This document shows, piece after piece, positions 54,411-64,000 of a DNA stretch of 64,000 nt. The notes below the pieces were generated by a model. It was given only the letters and a program-made list of their open reading frames with translations, was not told the DNA's origin and made no database searches. Where the stretch lies: contig CM056743.1 in NCBI GenBank assembly GCA_029851415.1, positions 69,408,186-69,472,185 of the forward strand, read 5' to 3'. Numbering within the stretch: position 1 is the first letter of the stretch; the number at the start of each line of letters is the position of its first letter. A program made the position numbers and the translations under genes. Origin of the DNA: Eretmocerus hayati. Taxonomy: Eukaryota; Arthropoda; Insecta; Hymenoptera; Aphelinidae.

Positions 54411-55544
54411 ATTGATTCCAAATCCGTAGCCTTTACCCAGGAGTTGAATCTATCCGGATATCCTAACCACTTTACTAGGACTTGCTCGTTCACTCCTCGA
54501 CCCTTACTAAGAAGGATCTTCTCTATTTCAAACTGTTGATCGACACTCAACCGGGGTTTTGCTCACGGGCACTAGCTCTTCGTTGTAGGAAAATGCATTT
54601 ATGATACGGTCATCCAAATCTGTTATCTCATAGATATACATATCCTGTTTACGCAAGACTTTGGAGATCCTGAATATTTCCTCCGTGTAGTTCTTTCTGA
54701 ATCCTTCCCCAAAGGCTCCCTTGTAGCTACTGACCCTCACGAGATCACCGACCTTGTATTTAGGGGGAACAACGGCGCGCCATCGTTTACGGCGTTGTAA
54801 CCAGCTCTTCTGCATGTTTGTCCGCGCTTGGAATGCGTTATACAGGTTAAAATTGCTTGGTTTCATTTGTATGGGACTGTGGATCGTGTAGTTATAAGCA
54901 TGGACTATCTTCTGTATATCGTCCATATATCTGTGGGTATTCTTATGAGTGGAGAAACGCCAAGCGTGCTCCTTGGTCGATCTTTGTAGACGTTCCACTA
55001 AGGAGAATTTTATATCAGGTGATCTAATTGTGTGAAATTTGATATCGTTATTTTCGAGAATTTTCCGGAAAGCACTGCCCATACATTTTTTGACTTTGTC
55101 AGTTTGTAGTAGAATCGGTATGCGCCCCTTCGCCCTCTTCAAGATCTTTCCGAATGCTGTAGCAACTTCCCCAGCTGATTTATTCACGTGTGATTCCACC
55201 CACGCATATTTGCTCAATACATCGATTGCAAAGAGGAGATAACAGTACCCGTCATTTTTCTCCTTCAGCGATGTGAGCTGAGACAAATCAGCTTCCCAAA
55301 CGTCATCTATATTCGTAACATTGTGTTGTAGCCTTGGGAATCTCTTATGGATCGGTCTACGAAGTGTGTATGCGTCTTGTCCACTCAGCCACTCATATAT
55401 ACGAGTGTTTTCTTTCTTTTTTTCAGCTCGAAATTTGCCACTTTCATTCAATTGAACCAAATTTCGGGCACCTGCGTAACCAGCTTCGTGCTCTGTGTCG
55501 TAATACTGCTGCGCGTATCGATCGCTATCTGGTGCCATACTCAC
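54411..55544 (-). pseudogene. Polinton 2: integrase, near full length
   Basis: A 338-codon frame covers YEWLSGQDAYTLRRPIHKRF, the first catalytic Asp (DVWEADLSQL), the second (LLQTDKVKKC, where the usual SDRGKEF motif has changed to TDKVKKC) and the Glu (FSLVERLQRSTKE). The chromodomain (VLVKWLGYP-like, NSWVKATD) is in another frame at 54,536-54,411, so a frameshift near 54,540 removes it. Catalytic acids remain, but the neighbourhood of the second Asp is altered. Confidence 0.8.
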
Positions 55545-57504
55545 AATTGGAAATTCAAACTTTTTCTTAAGGCCCTTCCTCGTGACCGGTGGGGGAGGAC
55601 GACAACTACTCTCCTATTCGGATTGGACGGAGTGAGGTGTCCTTTTGGACCCTGCCCTTTCGGTGGTTTCCTCAGAGGTTCAGTCAATCTCTTTGCGTTC
55701 TCAAGGATGTCCAAGTTTCCTACTAGATTCGACGGTATACCTGATGTGCCTATGAACTGAGAAATCTCTAGATGTCCGACCGGTACTTCGCCTCGCTTGT
55801 TCCCTTTTGCCAGAACATTGGCGAGTAACTTTGTTATATTCGATTGAGGAATCGAGCGTCCATCAATGATCACATACCCTTTGGTATTTCATTTGAACCT
55901 GTCTGGTCCGAAAGTTTGCCAGTGCCGCAGTAAATTCCGAGCTTTTTCCGCATGAGCGAGAGGTAAATCTTCAATGATCGATTCTTCGGTTATGTAGGGT
56001 GCACGGTGTCCTTGAACCAACTTTAAATGAGTCGGAAGACCACCTCGCCAAATATTTCCTTAAATGGTTGTTCAGGTCTCAAATAACATCTTCCAACTGT
56101 TTTTGAAATCGCCTACGTTAGAATTTTCAAATAAATCAACTTTTATGATTTTTTTTGGAAAAATTGTCAAAAAACGACTTTGACGCGCTTTGGTGATGAT
56201 GAACGCTTAGTTATATGCTTCAAATTTCACAAAAATTTCGTCACAAAGTGCAGATGGTTCATGACACTCTATCCCAAACTATTCGCAATGTAATACGTAG
56301 AGGAAGGGATAGGCTTCGTGAGCTGTGACTAATGCTTGGGTAGAGAGTCAGATATGGCGAATATAGAAAGGTCCACCTATCTATATTGGGAAATTTCTCG
56401 TCTGCTCACGGCTCTGTCTTCTTCTTACTCACATTGGTCCTAATCATATGTACACAATGCCTTGGACTCTCGGCAAGGTCCTCATCGCGCAACAAAAGCT
56501 CTCACTCCGGTTCTGGAGAGCTTGCAGGTTCGTCATACCTGCTCCACATCTCGCATTTGAGTGGAAGGGGTAGCTCTATCGTAGTTCTAAGATGCCATGT
56601 GCTTGCTTTCATGAAGAGAATCGACTTAAATTTTGGGTATTGTGGATGAAAAAGGAGGTGGCAGTGCAGAAGCTGAAAAGAGACATGGAAGACTGCTCCG
56701 AAAATGTTCAGCGATTGACGGTCAGAATGATGAACCACCTTCATCTATATCTCAGACATAGGTGAGTCAGATAGGTCAATCTATCATAGGTGGACCTTTC
56801 TATATTCGCCATATCTGATTCTCTACCCAAGCATTAGCCACAGCTCACGAAGCCTATCCCTTTCTCAACGTATTACAGTGCGAATCGTTTGGGATAGAGT
56901 ATCATGAACCATCTGCACTTTGTGACGAAATTTTTGTGAAATTTGAAGCATATAACTAAGCGTTCATCATCGCCAAAGCGCGTCAAAGTCGTTTTTTGAC
57001 AATTTCTCCAGAAAAAATCATAAAAGTTGTTCTATTTGAAAATTCTAACGTAGGCGATTTTAAAAACAGTTGGAAGATGTTATTTGAGCCCTGAACAACC
57101 ATTTAAAAAAATATTTGGCGAGTTGGTCTTCCGACTCATTTAAAGTTGGTTCAAGGACACCGTGGGTGATACAGCATCTCCGATTGGATAAGTATCGTTG
57201 GAGCCAGCGTGAGCAGAGAATTCTACATCTGTTTCATTTCCTTTGAAAGATAAGTATCTACGCAATACCTGCAAGTATCTCTTGCACTTTTCTCGCTCAT
57301 CTGTAATTTTTTTCAATTCAGTATATCATACATCTCCGCATCAAGCCTGGTCAGATTGTCACCCACAATTTGTAGTGAATTATCGTTAGCTCCATCTGAG
57401 ATACGCACCGACGGTGCTCTGTCGACGGAAGTACCCGCTTGCATTCGAGCAAACTTTTCCTCGGGTACAATGACCATTTCCCTGGCATGAATCATCATGC
57501 TCAC
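55541..57504 (-). pseudogene. Polinton 2: homologue of the 274-aa protein, split by an insertion
   Basis: N-terminus 57,504-57,170 (MVIVPEEKFARMQ, DNLTRLDAEMYDI, then frameshifts). A TIR element at 56,002-57,164 follows, then the C-terminal part 55,990-55,541 (IIDGRSIPQSNITKLL, then VGHLEISQFI and LVGNLDIL). Its end touches the integrase start, as in copy 1. Confidence 0.75.
56002..57164. mobile_element. TIR element, 379-bp arms, 4-bp GGTG target duplication
   Basis: Left arm 56,002-56,380 and right arm 56,786-57,164 are reverse complements of equal length; termini CACGGTGTCCTTGAACC. GGTG flanks both sides. The 405-bp core has a few open frames, none recognised. CACGGTG ends recall Transib termini, but the duplication length does not fit well. 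Confidence 0.8.
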
Positions 57505-57929
57505 CCCCTATGTCTCTCAATGATATTTGAAACGACTGCACTCAGGACACCCGGTAAGAGAATAGGCAGGAATGCCGCCCCTCCACACTGCACGATTGTT
57601 TTCTTCTTGTTCGTCCAAGCACGCGATTTCTCACCGGTAAGCCTTTTAACGAGTTTACGGAGTATATCCCTGTACTTTTTCAAACGTTTTCGTTCGGATT
57701 CTTAGAGCGTTACGATTCCCTGCAAAACATTGGGAGCGCACTCGCATATACATCTGATCAAGTCTCTATCAGCCGTTCGGATGAGAGCGAGTCTCTGTCG
57801 ATGAGTAGCGTGGCAGAGAGCGTTTAATAGAGCTACCCGCTTTTTCAAAAAAGAATCTCTCGAGAACTTGAGTGATACGTCAGATGCTGACTGAGCCATA
57901 GTCGCACCGATACTGCCTCGAGTAGACAT
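57501..57929 (-). pseudogene. Polinton 2: homologue of the 122-aa protein, single stop
   Basis: One frame throughout, interrupted only by TAA at 57,702-57,704, where copy 1 has a Lys codon. Upstream: FLKKRVALLNALCHA, IRCICECAPNVLQGIVTL. Downstream: ESERKRLKKYRDIL, KKKTIVQCGGAAFLPILLPG and a hydrophobic end. This is the least damaged of the broken genes. Confidence 0.78.
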
Positions 57930-57954
57930 TATTCAAGGGCTTTCATTTATGTAG

Positions 57955-58615
57955 CGGTGACTTTTGGAATGTATACGTGCTGCACAGGATCGTCAGGGAA
58001 AATATTTGTACGGAAACGAAATTCATCTGGTGTTCCTTGACGTAAATCCAGTAGGACATGCCCGTGTGAAGGCCTACAGGCATCATCGTAGGCCTCTACG
58101 GGAGATTCCGGATCTTAACGGATGAATTTGGCGAGCGAGATACTGTACTTGGGATCGATCTCGGGGGTTCTTGAACATTACCAAATAATTTGTATTCAGA
58201 GACAGATCCCGCTGATTGCCACCTTTCTGATTTACATTCTGCGTGATCAAAAATAGACAGATATTCTTATGGCGACACCCGCGAGTAAACAAATCAGAAA
58301 CTACGTGGCTTTTGGACTCACGCATGGGGTCATAAATTATTATCAACCTGCTTTTGTCATATCATTCGAGTGGTCAGCAGCTTGTGGTATTCCTTTTCTA
58401 AATTCGATTTGTTTTTCATCTGGTAACTTATACATTGACTCATAACGATCCTGCCACTCTGCATGTTAGGATAACACTCTGTCAAATTATGTATCTACCA
58501 TGAGAGGTAGATATTGGATGTAGTGCTTTATCCACAATGACTTGCCACACATAGTAGGGTCAGCCAAAACCGCTGTAAGCGGATGCGACCCCTTTGTATC
58601 TATTGCGCTCACTTA
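57955..58615 (-). pseudogene. Polinton 2: packaging ATPase, broken
   Basis: The P-loop region reads DPTMCGKS (near 58,545) instead of GPTSCGKT. The Walker B region reads LIIIYDPMRES against LLILDDLMRES in copy 1. ITQN and SLNTNYLVMFKNPRDRSQVQ are kept in the frame 58,346-58,083. Several frameshifts occur on both sides. Confidence 0.78.
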
Positions 58616-58684
58616 TCAAGTCACAGACACCTGGTTGATGACTAACCAATCATGATGTATCCCTCCGCTATTAAGCAGTTGTCC

Positions 58685-58910
58685 GGGCCGCGGTGGTGGC
58701 GGCGGTGGCGGCGGCGGATATTCATCAAATCCCGTCAGCACACACGCTTCAATGAGTTTGTACTATGCGCACGTGCGTGCCGGTGTGAGCTTACACCCGC
58801 TCGCATGAGCTTACGGGCGAGGATCAGCCTTCCCTCGCTCAGCGAGGGACCAACGCATGACCGGGCGAAGATACGAGGGCGCAACCGCGAAGGATCAGCT
58901 TTCTGTTGAC
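58685..58910. repeat. Polinton 2: GC-rich block with GAGCTTAC and GGATCAGC repeats
   Basis: A GGC/GGT run (58,688-58,718) is followed by TGAGCTTAC (58,786), TGAGCTTAC (58,805), GGATCAGCC (58,821), CGCTCAGCG and GGATCAGCTTT (58,892). Same position and order as 28,930-29,125. It lies between the ATPase start and the polymerase stop. Confidence 0.6.
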
Positions 58911-59064
58911 GATATCCATCTGTGTTTGGAATTGTCGTGTAGAATTCAACAAGCTACGAATGAATATTGTTCTCATATGACTGTGTCAACATTTTGATAC
59001 GACCTATATTCATGCGAGAGGGTTGAACACTCTGGATGGTACATGGCTATGATAGCTCAAGACA

Positions 59065-62000
59065 TTATGTGGAAACAAACGGGAAAGAAATTCCTTTCGA
59101 AACATACCATCTCTCGTTTACAAGAACGCCGCATGTTTTGGTTTCATCACGTGTGACAACCTCGTGCAGATGAGTTCGTCGGATAGATCGATAGTTCAAT
59201 TTCATAGCATTTCCCATCTCAGCATCTACTGCTGATCGTCCATCACCGCCATCTTGAAAATACTCATTCAGCAGATGCTCAATGCTCTCCAAATCAATTT
59301 TCAGCGAATTAATATGATTCAAAGTTATACCCTTCACCTCACAACATCCAAAATCATCTCCGGATGATGTGCGGCCCCGGTAAGCGTACGACTTTGGAGC
59401 TATGGATATAAATGTTTCTATGTAAGCATCGTCTCCATAACAACTCAGTTCGTTGGTCATATCACCCAAAAGTCTACCCACTGGTGACTCACATTGTGCA
59501 GGACCGCTATTTTGTTTTTTATGAACGAATAAACAGCTGTCCGTATCGGGGTAGAGAAAGGATTTGCCGAGCTTCTCTAGATAGCCATAGAGTACAAGTC
59601 TTGCTTGAGCGGTTGTATAAGCAGCGACGACGACATTTGTATCACGCGCCGAAGGCACAGCCGCTTCACGAAAGCGCCAGCTGACGTACAGGATATCATC
59701 GTTCACCGGAAGTATGTCGAATACTTCTTTTTCCGAGTCAGTAACGAGTTTCAGTAAAACATCCCGTGATCGCACTATGCTAAACTGCTTCAAATTGTTA
59801 CGTTGTCCAAATCTCTCCCATAGACTCACGGTACACAATTTTGCAACGGCACGCAAACCAGGGTTGTATTCGATTTTGTCTCTGGCCAGACTGATACCCC
59901 CGTCACGCTGATAGTCTTGCAGATATTTCAATTTTTCTTCTTCGCCGTGACAGCCATCTGGCCATCCACTAGCCTCTCGTTTGATCTTCAAGAAAGTATT
60001 AACGTATGAGGCAAATAAACCACCATTCTTACCGATGTAACAAATAATTTCCTAATTGCATTTCCGTTCATTGGCAAGTAATTGCCAAATGATGAGAATC
60101 TCGATCACACGATATCCCAGTCGAATAGCTGCGAGCAATTTATCAGATACCCATGTACCTGTGAAGATGCGGTCATTGATGTTTTCGTCATCACGAAAAT
60201 CTTCGCGCTCCTCAGCACAGCACGTCCTACACAGAGTAAACAATAGGCGGCGATTCATCTTGATTGGAAGCAGTGGTAAGTACAGATCACGTGGTGGTAG
60301 GACTGAGCATTCAACTAGACCTTCTACGCGCGACAAGTCATTCGGATTCCCTTGCGTGAGTTCTTGGGTTCTTCCCCCGACGTAAATTTTCGGGTGACCT
60401 GTAGGGAACTTGCCGCGTTTACATACAAAAAAGTACAATGAGCATATATCAGTGTATTTGATTTGCTTGCCTGAATGTACATTTTAATATGGAATGAAAT
60501 TTCCAGTGCGCTCACCAAAAAAGCGTCTCGTGGATCGAGCTTGACTTTGCTCATCAAAGGATGATCTTTGACGTACTGTGGAATTTCAAAATAATTCTTC
60601 TTAAGCTCGTCGAATTCGGATTCCCAGATATATTCGAGATCGTATCCCGAATCGCGAATCGTGTTCGACTTTGCCAATGTTTTTTCGTGACTTTCGTTGA
60701 GCGTACGTCCATATGCCATAACTTTGTTCCTATTGTGTTGGAAGCACTTTGCGCAACCGTGAAAGTAGCATCCTTCGAATTCGAACATCGTGCCTTTCTT
60801 AGAGGCTCCATCCGGCTTCAGAAAACCATCAACCACTAGTTTTTCCGGTAATCTGTACTCTCTTCCTCTACCGGCATGAATAATTGACTTTCCTATCTCA
60901 AACTCACGCCAAAACAACCACTCGAGAGCTTTTTGAGAATGTTTGTCCGAACGTCTATATCCTTCGAATGGTATAATTCTAATCGTGTTGGATCGCAAAA
61001 AATTTCTTCTGTAAACGAGCGAACAAGCACTCGCGATCCTAGTAGCCTCCGAGAATGGGCAGACGTTACCAATCGATTCGAAAGTTTTCTTGGAAGACAA
61101 ACACGCACGTCTCAATATCTCCACATCCATACGACAGTATTTTACTATTTCCTCACGCATCACGAATCGGTAGTTGGGTGCTATTGCATTGTACCACGAA
61201 AAAATTTGTCTCTGTCATTAGAAATCATTGTCTCCGGGGCAAAATATTTGGTGTCAGGTTTATCGCCCGCATAGTCCTCTTTTTCTGGTATATTGAATGA
61301 ATGAGGGGAATATCCTTTTCCTATATCCGTTGGTAAACCAAAAGCTTCCGGTAGCTTGCTTAATCCCATGTGAAAGTAGTTGAAGCTATCAATGAATTCT
61401 GTCCGCCCGACTGCCATTGTAATAATTTTTTCTTGTTCAAGATCACATCAGGCGTGATACCGTCATGAACTTCGACAATCTCTCGCAAGACGAACTGTAG
61501 ATCGAAAGAACCCCCTGCGTGAGCTAAAACTACTATCTTGTCGAATATTGACTTATCTCTGATACAAAATAAGACAGAATTTCCAACAGGATTTTCCCTC
61601 CAGATGTGCTCACGGACACAACAGATGTTACACATTATGGACGTGTCATACATATCTATGCAAGCATAGCAAGCCTGTTGTGCAACACACAAATTCACTA
61701 CGTGCACGGTGGTGGTGGGGTGACTCCTATGACTCAAATTCTGTTGCGTTTCAAAGTCGAAGGAAATATATAAATTCTTATTCGCGGGCTTGATACGGTG
61801 TTTTGCCGGTTACATAAAACATAGATCGTTGAGAGAATGTTTTGTTTAACAGAAAGTGCACCAGCTCACACCGCACTCGTGAATCCCTCTATATTCATGA
61901 ACTTGTGTGAAACAGGATCAACAAATTCGTATTATGTCACAAATTCTCGGATTTTTCTCCTTATACGATCCTGGTGTTGTATGATTCTTGAAGCAAGTTG

Positions 62001-63351
62001 CGCTAACAAACGTCCTGTTACCTTTTTCACATTCGTGTATGCCGATTTCATCACTTTCACATGGTGGTGAAACGAAACACCTCCCACATCTCGCTCGAGA
62101 AAGGTGATGGTCGATGTGAGGGAAGCTTTTATTACATTCTTGACAGTAGAATTTGCTCCTACCGGCAGCTGTTAGATTGAGGATAGTATCAAAATGTCTA
62201 CTCCCGTCGTCGTATGACAAATCGATATAACCCGCGAATGATGTATCTTCCCCAAGCGCACCAGTCCCATCGGGAAACGGCTTTTCTCCGCTCCCCAAAT
62301 TACCGCGAGAGTACGCACGGATGATAATTCCCCGAGATGCATGATAGTCCTGGAATTTCCCAATCTCTGGATAACCGCATCCACGTGCGGGAACAACAAC
62401 ATGGGCTGCCCTAACTAGTTGTTTAGCCAGCTCAAGCTGTAAAGGTCGTCTCCAGTCGCGTATGTTATTCCATAAGTATTTCATTTGTTCCGATGAATCA
62501 TTCATCTTGGCAAGGTGGATCTCCCCAACAACTAAAGAGCGTGGCAAGCACATGTCATCCATGTTCGAAACGGAGACAATTGATCTTTGATTCACAGCGT
62601 CTATGTCAAGGAAGTTCTTAACACGCCGCGCTCCGATTTGGAGCTCAACGTAGGCAACATCTAGAACAAAACTTTCATGAATCTCGGAATTTTCGTTACT
62701 CCGCGTCAAGGATGAGGTTCCACAAGTCGTCGGGATGAAAATTTTCAACAGGCCCATGAGAGATCCCTCCAGCCCCATGGGTGAATCTATTCGAATCAAT
62801 TGGAAACACCGACCAAATCGGTGTCATTAGCCTGTTCAGTGATGTAAGCCCATATCTCCAATAGCGTAATGTGGGTACAGAATATGGTTCCTGTCAGACT
62901 GGGGTGGCTGCAGCACTTGTAAAGCCAGCCATCTGGCAATGACTCCGAATCTACGAACGTGTCGATGACCCTCACTCGCAACAATGAACCGCTGACCGGG
63001 AGGTAATACTCCTGAATGGAGCGGGTTCTGACTCATACCGTTGCTGCTTTGTAGATTGTGGCTGCTGTCTTCGTTACCATCGGCCATGCCACCACCACCA
63101 CCTGTTTGCGGCGCGTGAAGCGATTGTATTGATAGCTGCTCAGTAGTGGTTAGCGTTGATTTGCTGGCTTCATCGGGTATAGAGTGGCCGTTTATTCCAC
63201 TGTTTCCTTGAAGATCGTTTTTCTGTGGGAAAACCGGACTGTGTGGCGTATCCTCGTTAACTTCCAACTCGCTTTGTCTCTCTTCGCTTGGTAATGTTTG
63301 CTCTGTAGAATAATGCGTGAATGAACGATGAGTAGATTCATGAACATACAT
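59065..63351 (-). pseudogene. Polinton 2: protein-primed family-B DNA polymerase, multiple lesions
   Basis: About 1,430 codons. The N-terminal region (from 63,351) has a Gly run and, further on, a zinc-knuckle-like CQECNKSF...CGRC segment. Exonuclease motifs: Exo I DFET near 61,750, Exo II AHAGGSFD near 61,510 (the usual AHN Asn is Ala), Exo III YCRMDVEIL near 61,130. Polymerase motifs: A as TDICSLYFF near 60,440, B as KLCTVSLWERFGQR near 59,830 (usual NS..G residues altered), C as YPDTDS near 59,540. Frameshifts lie near 62,985, 62,800, 61,420, 61,190 and 60,490, and in-frame stops occur at 60,052-60,054 and in 61,780-61,917. It would have copied the linear genome from a terminal protein primer; it is not functional now. 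Confidence 0.88.
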
Positions 63352-63480
63352 GGTGAAATTGTACTGTTTACAACTAAGAAATTCGTCTGTCTGGGCGGTG
63401 TTCGTGTGTATGAGTATTAGAGCAATTATATATCTATATTCATAGATCTATATTCATAGAGACTGCTCGGCTTGACGTTC
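63352..63480 (-). other. Polymerase upstream region
   Basis: AT-rich, with ATATCTATATTCATAGATCTATATTC near 63,430-63,460, which could supply a TATA element on either strand. The right end of Polinton 2 should be here, but no terminal repeat is recognised. Confidence 0.35.
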
Positions 63481-63945
63481 TCGGTCGTTGCCTTTCTTCT
63501 CCTTGTTCTCACGCGAGTCAATTTTTTCACCTTATTGGCCGAAATTAAATCAGGCGACCAGTGCAACGACTCGAGTCCTTCTTGCCGAGCTGTGCTCATT
63601 GCTCAGCATGCGTTAGTTAGCCGTTGATCTGCGAGTACGCAACATGTGCGGCTCGAGCGTCGTCGCGTCCGATCTTTCTCGCGATCACGCCGGTGCCCGC
63701 CCGCGACAATTAATCCTTTGTTTCTTTCAATAGTTTTTACTCTCAATTTTCAATCCTGCGCCGCGCACGCGATTCTCCGCGATTCATCTTTTCATCTTCT
63801 GTTCCACACCTTCTGTCGACAATATAGTGATACTTCATTCTCATTATATATCAAGTGAGTGTTAATTGAAAACCCTTTTCCTTTCATGCGATCGATCCAC
63901 ACTAGTATGGGCTCCGAGGTTCCATAAGAACACCTCGTCCCGACA
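63481..63945 (+). mobile_element. Probable 5' LTR (end defined, start uncertain)
   Basis: Ends CTCGTCCCGACA, followed after TTT by an initiator-Met tRNA primer site. A TATA-like CATTATATATC lies at about 63,842-63,852. The LTR start is not fixed; the second LTR would be beyond the window. Confidence 0.5.
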
Positions 63946-63948
63946 TTT

Positions 63949-63960
63949 TGGTAGCAGAGC
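63949..63960 (+). promoter_or_regulatory. Primer binding site for initiator-Met tRNA
   Basis: TGGTAGCAGAGC is complementary to the 3' end of eukaryotic initiator tRNA-Met, the usual primer of Ty1/copia-type and some other retrotransposons. It begins three bases after the LTR end. Confidence 0.7.
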
Positions 63961-64000
63961 TTGGTGGAATCGTGTCTTTTTTTGAATCTCGCGAAAATCG

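Overview
The window looks like an arthropod, most likely insect, chromosome segment made mostly of mobile and endogenous viral DNA. I saw no bacterial-style operons, ribosome binding sites, rRNA genes or CRISPR arrays. The organism call rests on element types: BEL/Pao retrotransposon fragments, an LTR end followed by an initiator-Met tRNA primer site, a Penelope-type hammerhead motif, many long inverted-repeat (foldback) DNA elements, tandem satellites, and two Maverick/Polinton (adintovirus-like) elements. No complete host gene was identified with confidence.

Layout. 1-1.6 kb: 3' end of a decayed BEL/Pao element with an LTR. 2.0-3.9 kb: an inverted-repeat element flanked by 300-bp direct repeats. 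4.9-6.8 kb: fragments of dispersed inverted-repeat families and a MITE candidate. 7.0-7.2 kb: a possible host promoter and first exon on the minus strand. 8.2-10.5 kb and 16.4-19.0 kb: two satellite blocks (units of about 249 and 164 bp) sharing a unique flank. Between them sit two long palindromes and an element with clustered GTGCGTAAAG subterminal repeats.

19.0-29.4 kb: Polinton 1, all genes on the minus strand. In transcription order: packaging ATPase, small hydrophobic-tailed protein, unknown 274-aa protein, integrase with chromodomain, penton, pVI/pX-like internal capsid protein, major capsid protein (hexon), conserved unknown of about 195 aa, adenain-type protease (one frameshift), and a 350-aa protein with a nuclear localisation signal. 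The DNA polymerase is missing. The left end can be placed at about 19,000, where satellite sequence stops abruptly.

29.4-44.0 kb: AT-rich DNA with two large foldback elements, a hammerhead motif, a BEL/Pao gag fragment, tRNA-like sequences and minisatellites. 44.0-63.35 kb: Polinton 2, same orientation and gene order, diverged from copy 1 and broken by stops, frameshifts and at least three inverted-repeat insertions. It retains a full-length protease frame and a protein-primed family-B polymerase pseudogene with recognisable exonuclease and polymerase motifs. 63.4-64.0 kb: an LTR end with a primer binding site.

Together the Polinton genes form an adenovirus-like virion set: double and single jelly-roll capsid proteins, maturation protease, internal protein carrying protease-type cleavage sites, and packaging ATPase, plus a retroviral-type integrase. 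In copy 1 this set is almost undamaged although the polymerase is absent. A GC-rich block with repeated AGCT words, between the ATPase and the gene upstream of it, is kept in both copies and is the best candidate for an undescribed cis element.
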